NCBI GenBank assembly: GCA_964631835.1
Contig: CAZWAD010000016.1
Location: 22,420 to 86,419 of the forward strand
DNA length: 64,000 nt
Direction of reading: 5' to 3'
Source: Bog-950 sp964631835
Lineage (GTDB): Bacteria > Bacteroidota > Bacteroidia > Chitinophagales > LD1
The position numbers and the translations under genes are program-made. Positions 10,225 through 19,233 of this stretch are shown in pieces. The notes under the pieces were generated by a model. That model ran no database searches and was not told the origin of the DNA. It saw only the letters and a program-made list of their open reading frames with translations. Each line of letters begins with the position of its first letter. Position 1 is the stretch's first letter.

Positions 10225-10883
10225 AAGAATCTACATCGGATTATCCGCAGCAAAATGATAAAGGCATCTTTAATGCCACTTTTGCTTTTCCCCGAACGAG
10301 GGAAATAGTCAATAGGAACCTGCTTAATCGGATGGTTGCTTTTCAATGCATAGCAAGTAAGTTCAGTTTCTATATCAAATCCCTCCACCCGGTTTATTCC
10401 TTTATAACTTTGTATATCAATTAAGCGTAGCCCAGATTGGGTATCACTTAACTTACTCCCAAATAAAAAGTTGATACAACCGGTAAGCAGGATGTTCGCC
10501 ATACGATTAAGAAAAACGATTTTTTTATAATCTCTTACAGCTATAACCTGTAAATATTCTGTTGAAAAATTTACCATAATTGGAATTGCACTTACCGGAT
10601 ATGTCCTATCACAATCAATAAAAACCATTTTTTTATATCCCATTTTTTCTGATTCAGCCATAGCTTGCAAAATGCCATAACCTTTACCCTTCCCGGGTCT
10701 TGAAAAAACTTTTATACCCATGTCTTTACAAATATCAAGCGTCCCGTCTGTTGAGCCTGCATCGGTTATAAAAACTTTAAAACCAAGTTCGTGAATTTGA
10801 ACAACCATTTCACGGACACACAAGGCTTCATTTAAAGTAGGCAGCCAAACAACAACTTCAGGTCTGGTTTTCATTTTTTCCAT
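10221..10883 (-). CDS. Second DPM1-like family 2 glycosyltransferase
   Basis: About 220 residues, GT-A fold. WLPTLNEA lies at the N-terminus, then DAGSTDGT and DCDRTYP as the DxD-type site; QSGLRL and the C-terminal FPRSGKSK resemble polyprenyl-phosphate sugar synthases. It is a paralogue of 5816-6484. The ATG at 10883 or the one at 10874 is the likely start; the frame continues upstream to a TTG at 10922. It lies directly downstream of the C-methyltransferase on the same strand and may act on its product. With the membrane protein at 14820-16490 it repeats the glycosyltransferase plus polytopic-protein pairing seen at 3.0-6.5 kb. Confidence 0.8.
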   Translation of the reverse strand: MEKMKTRPEVVVWLPTLNEALCVREMVVQIHELGFKVFITDAGSTDGTLDICKDMGIKVFSRPGKGKGYGILQAMAESEKMGYKKMVFIDCDRTYPVSAIPIMVNFSTEYLQVIAVRDYKKIVFLNRMANILLTGCINFLFGSKLSDTQSGLRLIDIQSYKGINRVEGFDIETELTCYALKSNHPIKQVPIDYFPRSGKSKSGIKDAFIILLRIIRCRFF

Positions 10884-10922
10884 CAATATATTTGTAGGAG
10901 TTGAGACAGTTTGAAAAAGCAA

Positions 10923-12167
10923 TCAAAGTACAGTTAAGGATGGAATGGGTATAACATATTTAGTAGACGCGGGCATTATTGTTTTTAAATGACTGATAAT
11001 ATCCACTGTAAAATTCCATGCCAATATTAAAATGTAATCAGGTGAATTCACTTTCAAAAAGCCAATATCCCTTATCGGTATTTTGCCCGTACTGAAATAT
11101 TTGCCCTGCTTGTGGGGGCTTATATCAATAATGAAAGGAAGTTTTGCGGAAGTTACTTCGCAATAGGAAAGAAGTGTATTTGCCTTTCCGGCAGCACCAT
11201 ATCCGAATACGCGTTTTTTCTCAGTTTTCGCTTTATCAAGAAAAGTGTTTAAATCGTTTTTAATAATCTTGACCTGATTTAAAAATGCATTTAACTTTTC
11301 TTTACCATTCAGACCGTCTTCGCTTTCTCTCTTCAATAATCTTTCCGCGTTCTTAGAAAGGCGACCATGTGTTCCAACAAATACCCGCAGGCTTCCGCCA
11401 TGAACGTCAATTTCTTCAACGTCAAGAACACACAAACCATTGTTCTCAAACAACCTGATTATATCACTCAAAGAAAAATAACAAAGGTGCTGGTGGAATA
11501 TGGTGTCAAATTCAACCTTTTCAAACATTCTTTTTTTATAGGGGAACTCAAATATTCCCAAACCATCCGGCTTAAGCAACAGTTGAACCCCTCTGATAAA
11601 ATCGTTTGGATTTTTTACATGTGCCAGCACGTTATTACCCATGAAAAAGTCGGCCTCCCATCCTTCTGCTGCCAATTGCACTGCCAATTGCTTGGAAAAA
11701 AAATTAACCCTTGTTGCAATTCCTTTACTTTCCGCAGCTCTGGCGGGACCTGCAGATGGCTCAATACCCAAAGCCCGTGCGCCCAACTTTAAGAAATGTT
11801 CCAAAAGATAGCCATCATTGCTTGCCGCCTCAATAGCAGTAGATGAAGCATCCACTTTTTTTCTCTTATTAATGACATTAAAAGTTTCACTGAAATGTCT
11901 CACAAGTGATGGGTTCACAGAGGTAAAGTACGGATAGTGTTCATTGAATAATACTTCTTGATGAACTCCCTCTTTTAAAAACAAAAAACCGCAATGATTG
12001 CAGTAATTTAAATGAAGAGGATAGGCAGGCACCTGATACACTGCGCCTTCCTCAACCAAATAATCCGCCAGAGGGATAATACCAAAATCAAAAGCCTCGC
12101 TCAAATCGCTGCTATTGCAAACAAAACATTTTGTATATACTTGGTACTTTAAACTTCCCTCTGCCAT
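10923..12167 (-). CDS. Deoxysugar C-methyltransferase-type SAM enzyme
   Basis: A 414-residue three-part protein of the NovU/TylC3 group. The N-terminal zinc-binding domain has C14, C17, C56 and C59. The SAM-binding core contains EAASNDGYLL and the HQHLCYF segment, which corresponds to the catalytic HxH..Y region of sugar C-methyltransferases. A C-terminal domain is built around FGYGAAGKA. These enzymes add a methyl branch to C3 or C5 of 4-keto-deoxysugar nucleotides. The neighbouring RfbG- and RfbF-like genes would supply a CDP-4-keto-6-deoxyglucose substrate. Its start codon lies two bases from the divergent RfbG-like start, so its promoter must overlap that gene's coding sequence. The product may be a branched CDP-sugar. 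Confidence 0.8.
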   Translation of the reverse strand: MAEGSLKYQVYTKCFVCNSSDLSEAFDFGIIPLADYLVEEGAVYQVPAYPLHLNYCNHCGFLFLKEGVHQEVLFNEHYPYFTSVNPSLVRHFSETFNVINKRKKVDASSTAIEAASNDGYLLEHFLKLGARALGIEPSAGPARAAESKGIATRVNFFSKQLAVQLAAEGWEADFFMGNNVLAHVKNPNDFIRGVQLLLKPDGLGIFEFPYKKRMFEKVEFDTIFHQHLCYFSLSDIIRLFENNGLCVLDVEEIDVHGGSLRVFVGTHGRLSKNAERLLKRESEDGLNGKEKLNAFLNQVKIIKNDLNTFLDKAKTEKKRVFGYGAAGKANTLLSYCEVTSAKLPFIIDISPHKQGKYFSTGKIPIRDIGFLKVNSPDYILILAWNFTVDIISHLKTIMPASTKYVIPIPSLTVL

Positions 12168-12169
12168 TT

Positions 12170-13240
12170 ATGAATCTTGATTTTTATAAAAATAAAAAAA
12201 TACTCATCACCGGTAACACAGGTTTTAAAGGAAGTTGGCTTTCTTTGTTACTCATCAAAGCCGGGGCAAAAGTGTACGGCATATCCAAGTCGGTACCTAC
12301 CAAACCTTCGTTATACTACTTATGCGGGCTTAACCGTTCGGTCAAGCAGGCTTTTGCTGACCTGGGCGATCAGGTATCAGTAAATCATATGGAAAAAATA
12401 AAACCTGATTTTATTTTTCACTTAGCCGCACAACCCATATTAACTGGAGGAGTAAAAGAACCACGGTACACATTTGAAAATAATATTTCAACTACTCTTT
12501 CTGTTCTTGAGTATTTGCGCAGTGCAATTGTCCCTACAATCGCTCTTTTCATTACAAGTGATAAATGTTATCTGAATCGTGAATGGCACTGGGGATATCG
12601 AGAAACAGATACTCTTGGCGGTGAGGAACCATATGGCGCATCAAAAGCTGCTTGCGAGTTGGTAGTGGCTTCATATTATCATACTTATTTCAAAAACTCA
12701 AAGAATATCAGACTGGCAACCGCACGTGCAGGTAATGTGATTGGCGGGGGCGATTTTACCGAAGACCGGATAATTCCGGACTGCATACGTGCATGGCAAA
12801 AAGGAAAACCCATTGAACTGCGAAACAAAGACGGAGTCAGGCCATGGCAACATGTTTTGGAACCGTTAGGAGGTTACCTGCATTTATGCGAAAAAATGTC
12901 AAGCTATCCTTCATTGAATGGAGAATCTTGGAATTTCGGCCCTGCTGAGTCTGCATTTCACGATGTGCATGCTGTTGTGGAAGAACTAGCTTCACATTTT
13001 TCATTTCACTTGCCTGGGTCTTTATTTGTAGAAGACAAGCATAAAAAAGCACATGAGGCCACTCTCTTGAAAATCAGCAGTGAAAAAGCTATGAGTGTTT
13101 TAAAGTGGAAACCAAGGCTGGACTTCAGAGAATCCATCAGCCTTACAGCAAAATGGTATTCTGCTTATTTATCCAATCCCTCACGAATCAAAGAAGCAAC
13201 TCTAAGGCAAATTGAAGAGTACCTGCAACTAAAAATTTAG
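12170..13240 (+). CDS. rfbG: CDP-glucose 4,6-dehydratase
   Basis: A 356-residue extended short-chain dehydrogenase. The NAD motif TGNTGFKGSWL at residues 14-24 is characteristic of RfbG, followed by HLAAQP, the TSDKCY block at 129-134, and the catalytic Y155/K159 in EEPYGASKAA. It converts CDP-glucose to CDP-4-keto-6-deoxyglucose, and the RfbF-like enzyme at 14046-14777 would supply CDP-glucose. I chose the ATG at 12170 because the NAD motif begins at residue 14; an upstream in-frame start at 12131 would run into the divergent methyltransferase gene. The stop interleaves with that of the convergent oxygenase gene over four bases. Confidence 0.88.
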   Translation: MNLDFYKNKKILITGNTGFKGSWLSLLLIKAGAKVYGISKSVPTKPSLYYLCGLNRSVKQAFADLGDQVSVNHMEKIKPDFIFHLAAQPILTGGVKEPRYTFENNISTTLSVLEYLRSAIVPTIALFITSDKCYLNREWHWGYRETDTLGGEEPYGASKAACELVVASYYHTYFKNSKNIRLATARAGNVIGGGDFTEDRIIPDCIRAWQKGKPIELRNKDGVRPWQHVLEPLGGYLHLCEKMSSYPSLNGESWNFGPAESAFHDVHAVVEELASHFSFHLPGSLFVEDKHKKAHEATLLKISSEKAMSVLKWKPRLDFRESISLTAKWYSAYLSNPSRIKEATLRQIEEYLQLKI

Positions 13241-14049
13241 CCTTTCAAATGTTTTTCAATCGTAGAGGTATCATCATTAAATCTTCCTGAATTTCTTTTT
13301 TCCCTTAGCTCATCCAGTGAATCATCATCTGAAGGTCGTTTGACATAAGTGGTTGAATGTTTATCTGCCATTTCTGCAACCGGCCTTCCGTTTGTATAAT
13401 AATATGTAGCTACAGATTTTCGGGTAATGTGTTCCGGACTATCTAACGGTTCAGGATGACCGTGATATGATTTTTCAGAAGTAGAAAAAACAATCAACCT
13501 ATTAAACAAAGGATAAATTTTTTCACATAAACGGTTAAGAACATGCTTGTCATTTACTTTTTGCCCTTCCCAAACCTGAAAATCTCCCCGCCATTTTTCA
13601 TCCCAGTTTTTGTTTAAATACAAAATCACGCTTAGCCTTCTGTCTAGTTTTAATTTCGGGTGGATATTAAAATCTATATGGATATCAAGCTTCCCTCCCT
13701 TTTTAGTTTGATGGACACCACCTCCTCTGTAATAAGGGTCGGGAATAAGCCCTTCAATACCTGTTAGTTTTTCCAGAAAGGAAAGAAATTCGGGTGAATT
13801 CATCTCAATCAGTAAATCGCGGATAGGTCGTGGAAGGCTATATATTTTATCAAATCCCAATTTTTTTTCCAACGGATTGTTATACTCGTAAAACTGCATT
13901 TGGTTAAGGTTAGAAAACGCATCCTCCACTTCATCCAAATTATCAAAGACTCCATCTATGTATATGTGCGGGTAAGGAGTATTGCTTTGATATTTTCCCG
14001 CACACCACGGCATTAATGCACTCATTTTATCGGGGTTAATGTATCTCAT
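13237..14049 (-). CDS. 2OG-Fe(II) oxygenase, prolyl-hydroxylase-like
   Basis: A 270-residue protein with a double-stranded beta-helix signature: HxD at H124/D126 (DIHIDFN), a distal histidine at H196 or H198 (SYHGHPEP), and the 2-oxoglutarate-binding arginine near R210 followed by SVATYYYTNG. This resembles P4H-type rather than PhyH-type oxygenases. It overlaps the cytidylyltransferase gene by ATGA, so the two are translationally coupled. This hints that the substrate is a sugar, a sugar nucleotide or the lipid-linked product of this locus rather than a protein, but that is inference. Family members hydroxylate diverse small molecules and peptides. Confidence 0.75.
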   Translation of the reverse strand: MRYINPDKMSALMPWCAGKYQSNTPYPHIYIDGVFDNLDEVEDAFSNLNQMQFYEYNNPLEKKLGFDKIYSLPRPIRDLLIEMNSPEFLSFLEKLTGIEGLIPDPYYRGGGVHQTKKGGKLDIHIDFNIHPKLKLDRRLSVILYLNKNWDEKWRGDFQVWEGQKVNDKHVLNRLCEKIYPLFNRLIVFSTSEKSYHGHPEPLDSPEHITRKSVATYYYTNGRPVAEMADKHSTTYVKRPSDDDSLDELREKRNSGRFNDDTSTIEKHLKG

Positions 14050-14777
14050 GGGTTTTTATTTTCCGTAGTAATTTCGCCTTGTTTCATCCAAAAAGCTTGC
14101 TTTTTTTCCCAAATCTGATTTAGTAGAACAAAATCCTTGTATGTATCCATACATTGCCAATTGCCTTTGTGTTGATACGCGTTTAGCTGCGATAATTGCA
14201 ACAGTTTTTCAAAAGTTCCATTTTCCAGCATTTCTCCGGTTTTCAGGTGTTTTTCAATATCCCGCTGAAGAACAAAGTATCCCCCATTAAGCCAATGGTC
14301 TGAAACGGGTTTTTCATGAAAAGCAATTACATTATTACTACTATCCGTTTCCAAAACACCGTAAGGCAGATGCGGTTTCACAGCGGTAAGAGTTGCAGTT
14401 TTCCCGCTCTCCTTATGCGCAGAAAGCAATTTCGAAAGATTGACATCACTCAAACCATCAGCATAGTTACAGAAAAAAATTTCATCACTAATATGCCCCA
14501 AGGCATTTTTTAATCTATCTGCGGTTCCACAGTCTTCCCCTGCAAAATCATACGTTATATTCCAATCATTCTCCGGGTTGTATTTAAAATAACTTTCAAA
14601 CTCCTCATGTTTATAGCCAGTGCATAAAATGAAATCGCAAAAACCCGCTTTTGCATAAATGCTGAGTACATGCCAGATAAGAGGCTTTTCTCCAACTCTC
14701 CATAAAGGCTTGGGTAGGTCCGTATCATAGTTTCGGAGTCGTTCGCTTTTACCTCCGCAAAGTATTACCGTTTTCAT
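14046..14777 (-). CDS. rfbF: Glucose-1-phosphate cytidylyltransferase-like
   Basis: A 243-residue nucleotidyltransferase, slightly shorter than typical RfbF (about 257). The N-terminal LCGGKSERL is the nucleotide-binding loop. PKPLWRVGEKPLIWH carries the conserved lysine, and YAKAGFCDFILCTGYK is the RfbF-specific stretch that separates it from RfbA and GalU. By family it makes CDP-glucose from CTP and glucose-1-phosphate, the substrate for the RfbG-like dehydratase nearby. It is first of a coupled pair with the 2OG oxygenase, in opposite orientation to rfbG. UTP or other NTP use cannot be excluded by eye. Confidence 0.8.
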   Translation of the reverse strand: MKTVILCGGKSERLRNYDTDLPKPLWRVGEKPLIWHVLSIYAKAGFCDFILCTGYKHEEFESYFKYNPENDWNITYDFAGEDCGTADRLKNALGHISDEIFFCNYADGLSDVNLSKLLSAHKESGKTATLTAVKPHLPYGVLETDSSNNVIAFHEKPVSDHWLNGGYFVLQRDIEKHLKTGEMLENGTFEKLLQLSQLNAYQHKGNWQCMDTYKDFVLLNQIWEKKQAFWMKQGEITTENKNP

Positions 14778-14819
14778 TTCTTCATTTATGAGTTTTCACC
14801 GTACTTATTTGAAAATGCA

Positions 14820-16490
14820 CTAAACATCTTTCTTCACTTCAAATATCACAACCTCATCGGTCTCCAAAATTTTATCCAGTAAATTTGAAGATTTTAGAAA
14901 TGGCTCTATTGTTTCTTCTTCCTGAGTTAGAACCAATGATTTATGTAGTGTAATAAAATCCAGGTTATTATAGTTAATCAGTTTTATTAGATTGTTCCCG
15001 GATGATACATCCTTTGTAAGTGAATTATTATACATACGAGATTTTGGGAAAAAAGAACCTGAACCGTTAATAACAAAATTTTTATGCAAAGTTTGCCAGT
15101 ACATATACCTATACTCCCTGCTATACTCGCTTACGCCATTTACGTACTGGAATCTTTCTGTAAAAAGACTTGAGGGTAGTTCGGCAATGACTTTAGAATG
15201 TTGTTTTGTATAAAAATTAACATATTCTTCGGGAGGCACTAAAGCAGTTGCATTTCCGCTCTCAATAGGAAAAGGGAATGGAGCATTTTCCAATATAAAT
15301 ACTATCATAATTGAAACAAAAACCGGTTGATAATACCGCAGATGTTGTTGTATATATACTAGCCCAAAAGAAAATAGTACAGAAAGGCAGAAAACTGTAA
15401 GTACAAATGTTCTTCCGGGAATTCGATAAAACTGCTGAATAAAATTTATTTTATATAACCAATACAAAGGCATATGAATGGTTGTTCCGGCCACCTCCAA
15501 AGAAGTTCCGAAGGAAACAAGAACAGATATTATTGTAAAAAAAACAAACAGCAGTTTACGCTTGTCTCCTTTTATTGTTCCCAGTAATGCAAAACCGACA
15601 AAAGCCAACCCGATATTTGCAAAATATTGGTTTTTCAATGCCTTGTCACTTATCAAAAACAATTTTTTGTAAATTAAGTTATTTGGCCACGATGAAATAA
15701 AGTTAACTAATTCAAGACTGTACCTCTGACTAATACCCGGTAGCTCAACCAATGGGTTAAAAACATTTTCACCTTTATGACCAAAAAGAATGGAATAAAT
15801 ACCCGGTATCGTAATTAAGACCCCTGTAAAAATCACCACTAGGTAATACTTATAGTGCTTCCCTATTAGTTTAAGCAAAAGCTCAAAATTGTATAGTAAG
15901 ATCACCGAAACCATAAGTACGCCAAAAACAAAACTATAGGATGAAAAGTAAAATTGCATACCCAATGCAAAAACAGAATAGAACAGATATTTAGGCTTCT
16001 GCTCAATAAAATATCGTTCTATAAACAAAAGAACAAAAGGCACCATGAAAAATGCAAGAGCATTTATCATTTCCTGATTACATAACATATAACTACAAGT
16101 AGAAAAGGAAAGACCTGATAACAGCGAAGCAGGTGCGCTCTTAGTATAGAAATGCGTAAGGCAAAATACACTAAATCCGTTTAATGCAAAAAGCAATGAA
16201 ATCAATAAATAAATATTTACTCGATCGCTGAAACCAGGAATACTAATTATTCCATAAAAAAAAGTTTCCCCCCAATATTCTTCAACGAAATCACCAAGCC
16301 GTTTTTCCGGGTAAAAAGCATTTCCATACGTTTCATGAAATACAATTTCACGAAGTTCTAAGAGATTTGTGCGATATACTGCCAAAGTTCCTATAGCATC
16401 AGTATTTCCAATCAATGCGTTGCTCTTAGGAAACGGGAGAAACAAAAGGAGAAAAAATAAGAGATAAACGAAAAAAAAACGGATTCCCAA
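14820..16490 (-). CDS. Polytopic membrane protein, paralogue of the one at 3033
   Basis: 556 residues with many membrane segments in the first 400 and a soluble C-terminal domain. It shares PLYWLY, LPSSLF, YRYMYWQTLH and the ING..SFFPKSR block with the other copy. It is best read as a GT-C- or YfhO-like transferase of lipid-linked sugars, although no catalytic residues can be assigned. It starts with TTG at 16490; an in-frame stop lies a few codons upstream and no early ATG exists. The B12-type radical SAM gene diverges 81 bases away, also from TTG. A 42-base gap separates it from the cytidylyltransferase gene downstream on the same strand. Confidence 0.6.
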   Translation of the reverse strand: MGIRFFFVYLLFFLLLFLPFPKSNALIGNTDAIGTLAVYRTNLLELREIVFHETYGNAFYPEKRLGDFVEEYWGETFFYGIISIPGFSDRVNIYLLISLLFALNGFSVFCLTHFYTKSAPASLLSGLSFSTCSYMLCNQEMINALAFFMVPFVLLFIERYFIEQKPKYLFYSVFALGMQFYFSSYSFVFGVLMVSVILLYNFELLLKLIGKHYKYYLVVIFTGVLITIPGIYSILFGHKGENVFNPLVELPGISQRYSLELVNFISSWPNNLIYKKLFLISDKALKNQYFANIGLAFVGFALLGTIKGDKRKLLFVFFTIISVLVSFGTSLEVAGTTIHMPLYWLYKINFIQQFYRIPGRTFVLTVFCLSVLFSFGLVYIQQHLRYYQPVFVSIMIVFILENAPFPFPIESGNATALVPPEEYVNFYTKQHSKVIAELPSSLFTERFQYVNGVSEYSREYRYMYWQTLHKNFVINGSGSFFPKSRMYNNSLTKDVSSGNNLIKLINYNNLDFITLHKSLVLTQEEETIEPFLKSSNLLDKILETDEVVIFEVKKDV

Positions 16491-16571
16491 TAAATCGAGT
16501 AATTAACGAAATTTGCTGCAATAATACCACATAAATGCCATAAAGGCACGTTTATAACCCATCGCTGGAAC

Positions 16572-17996
16572 TTGAAGAAGAGGATTATTCTTTTTGATTT
16601 ACCCACCTATCCTAAAGGTGTTTTACCCCTGTCACTCATAACAGTGGCTTCCAATTTAAAACCATCTTTCGATGTGGAAATAATTGATTTAAATCTAGAG
16701 GAAATCGCTGTACTTCATGATAGTCTATTGATGAAAAATGTGGTTTTGTTTGGTTTCAAAGTAAGTGCTCAAAATTTTAAGCAGGCAGTTGAATTTACCA
16801 AACTTCTAAAAGAGAATAATCCTAATATTCCTATTGTTTGGGGAGGAGAATTACCCACTTTGATTCCCGAGGATTGTCTTAAGTACTCCACCTGTGTTGT
16901 GACTGGGTTATTTGAAAATATAGCCGACCGGTTTATTTCTGACTTGCAGGCAGGAAAACTTCTTAATAAATATTCATCTGAAGCAAAAACTGTCAGCTTC
17001 GGTAAATGTCCAACGATTGATTACAACACAGTAAAATCCATCCATAAGTACTATTCGTTTATGGGTATGCCTTTAGAAACATCTAGAGGTTGTACCGAGA
17101 AATGCACATTTTGTATGGTACATTCCATGCAAAATGTAAATTATAGTTTTAAAACTAAAGAGCGAATTGGGCAAGAATTATCAAACCTGAACGGGCATTT
17201 CTTGAATGTAATTGATTATAATTTTGCTGTAAATGAAAATCATGTTTTGGAAGTCGCTAATGCTATTAAGAATTCAGGAGCAGTCGGCTGGATGGCGGAG
17301 ATGTGTATTGAATCGCTCGATAATGAAAACGTATTAGTGGCACTAAAGGAAAGCCGCTGCAAAATAATTTACTGCGGCATTGAAACTATTGAAGAGACCG
17401 CGCTTCAGTCTATTCATAAAATGAATACTAATCGCATTTCTAATTATGAAAGAATAATCCGGAAAGCCCAGTCGTACGGAATTCAGGTTGCCGCTGGAAT
17501 AATTCTTGGTATTGAAGGAATGAAATACGAAACTTTCAACCTGCTGTTTGATTTCTTTTCCAGAACCGGAATTATTTATGCCAAACTAACTTTCCTGACT
17601 TATAATCCCGGAACCAAATCGCAGAAGTACATGGCAAAAAAGGGTACATTTCTGTCCTCGGAAATTGAAGATTACGATGGTAATCATTTGACTTATGTGC
17701 ATAATAATAGTGATCGCCAAGAAGTAATCTCAGGTGTTTCGGAATTTATTAGAAAATTTTATTCGTTTAAGGAAATAGTTGCCCGTTCTAAAAACACGAA
17801 TTTAACTATGCTCCAAAGGCTTGAATTTATTTTGTTCAACCTGTGTTACAGACAAGTATATTTAGACTGGATTAGCTACCGGATTTTTGAGGGTAACGAA
17901 AACTTTAACAAATTGTTAGTTCAAAAATTTAGAAAAACATTTTCGGTTCAACTGGCCGAGAAATTACTTTTTATTGTCAGAAAACTGCAGACCTGA
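16572..17996 (+). CDS. B12-binding-type radical SAM protein
   Basis: 474 residues: an N-terminal Rossmann-like cobalamin-type domain (about 1-130) followed by a radical SAM core with C174, C178 and C181 in SRGCTEKCTFC. The C-terminal 120 residues are less conserved and basic. It is distinct from the tandem pair at the window start and lacks an obvious DxHxxG motif. The start is TTG (codon at 16572), with no ATG nearby. It is followed after two bases by the multiheme cytochrome lipoprotein, so the two form an operon; the cytochrome could be an electron partner only if both face the same compartment, which is doubtful. Substrate unknown. Confidence 0.8.
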   Translation: MKKRIILFDLPTYPKGVLPLSLITVASNLKPSFDVEIIDLNLEEIAVLHDSLLMKNVVLFGFKVSAQNFKQAVEFTKLLKENNPNIPIVWGGELPTLIPEDCLKYSTCVVTGLFENIADRFISDLQAGKLLNKYSSEAKTVSFGKCPTIDYNTVKSIHKYYSFMGMPLETSRGCTEKCTFCMVHSMQNVNYSFKTKERIGQELSNLNGHFLNVIDYNFAVNENHVLEVANAIKNSGAVGWMAEMCIESLDNENVLVALKESRCKIIYCGIETIEETALQSIHKMNTNRISNYERIIRKAQSYGIQVAAGIILGIEGMKYETFNLLFDFFSRTGIIYAKLTFLTYNPGTKSQKYMAKKGTFLSSEIEDYDGNHLTYVHNNSDRQEVISGVSEFIRKFYSFKEIVARSKNTNLTMLQRLEFILFNLCYRQVYLDWISYRIFEGNENFNKLLVQKFRKTFSVQLAEKLLFIVRKLQT

Positions 17997-17998
17997 AA

Positions 17999-19198
17999 AT
18001 GGGGAGGAGATTTGCATATTTATTTTTCCTGGCGAGTTTTACTTGTATCTTACTGATATGCTGCCGAAATAATGTGAAGAGTCCCCATGAAATGGATGCA
18101 GCAGGATTTAGCTTGTTAAGCAGAACTCAGCAGGTTGAAAAATGTGGTTCATGCCATAAAGACATTTTAAAAAATGAATTGGAGGGGCCGCACGCTAACT
18201 CTTACAAGAAGCTAATGGAACATATTGAGTTTATAAATTCATCTCGTTTTGACCAAAAAGAGTATGCAGAACTTGTGGAAACTGCCAAACTAAATTGCAT
18301 GCGCTGCCATGCACCGGAAAATTTGTACGAAACAATTTTTAAAAACTATTCTACCTCTTCCGATTCCCTAATAAATCTTTTTACTCATCAAGGCCCAGTC
18401 TTCCCTGAATGGAGGAAAGATTCCGCAAGTCTTATAACAGGTGTGGATTGCATGAGTTGTCATTTTGACGGTAAAAGGGTTGTTACCGGAAAAACTTTCT
18501 CTGTTTCAAAAACTGATAGTTGTCCGTCATTTTGTTCTCCACTGGCGAGTAATTTGTTTTCCTCTAATGCAAACTGCGCCCCTTGTCATTATGATGCAGT
18601 TTCGGGCATGTATCATTTGACCGATGCAGATGAAAAAACTCTCAGTAGTTGTTCTTCTTCATGTCATCAGGAGTACCAAAACAATACGGGCACACATTAT
18701 TACTGGTGGCTACATGACCCTTCGGATAAAACAAGGCCCGTAGTTTTAGGGGGAATATTTAATGGACTGGTGTTTTCACTTAATAATACATCATCAGTTC
18801 TTAACGCTCGATGGAACAATTATGCAATTCCGCATACCATGAATGAATGCAGGGAAATAACAGCCTTAGTTGAAGTCAAATCAAGTGATAATACACTCCT
18901 TGCTTCAAAAAAAATAAGGCTTAACCGCAAAGATTTTCATGATAAAGCTGCGCTTTCAGCGTGTTTTAAGGATAAAAAAGTACCAGGATACCGAGGGGAG
19001 GAATTTACTGAAATTGCAAAATCAATTTCTTCATCCATTAGTTTGCCTCCATACACTGGAAATGAGTTGAAAATTTCAATTTCTGGTGGTCATAAACCTC
19101 AATATTGGTTTCCAGATTCTTTGATTGAATGGATTTATGAAAAGGATACAATCTTAAATTTGAAAAACACCGTAAAAGAGCATCCTAGTAAAAAATAA
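17999..19198 (+). CDS. Multiheme c-type cytochrome lipoprotein
   Basis: 399 residues. The N-terminal hydrophobic segment ends at C21/C22, consistent with a lipoprotein signal peptide though the residue before C22 is unusual. Four classical heme-binding CxxCH motifs sit at residues 49, 100, 151 and 193, and a fifth CSSSCH (CX3CH) at 218-223. Residues 230-399 have no heme motif and look like a beta-rich domain. The protein would act in the periplasm or at the outer membrane in electron transfer. It follows the B12-type radical SAM gene after two bases. No partner reductase or quinol dehydrogenase is in the window, and a multiheme cytochrome inside a glycan-type locus is unusual. Confidence 0.8.
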   Translation: MGRRFAYLFFLASFTCILLICCRNNVKSPHEMDAAGFSLLSRTQQVEKCGSCHKDILKNELEGPHANSYKKLMEHIEFINSSRFDQKEYAELVETAKLNCMRCHAPENLYETIFKNYSTSSDSLINLFTHQGPVFPEWRKDSASLITGVDCMSCHFDGKRVVTGKTFSVSKTDSCPSFCSPLASNLFSSNANCAPCHYDAVSGMYHLTDADEKTLSSCSSSCHQEYQNNTGTHYYWWLHDPSDKTRPVVLGGIFNGLVFSLNNTSSVLNARWNNYAIPHTMNECREITALVEVKSSDNTLLASKKIRLNRKDFHDKAALSACFKDKKVPGYRGEEFTEIAKSISSSISLPPYTGNELKISISGGHKPQYWFPDSLIEWIYEKDTILNLKNTVKEHPSKK

Positions 19199-19233
19199 AA
19201 AGGGTTAACTGAAGATTAGAAGTTTTTAAAGAG

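Noticed and set aside
11367..11792. 141-residue plus-strand open frame inside the methyltransferase gene
   Set aside because: It lies wholly antisense to a gene with clear motifs and shows no protein-like domain.
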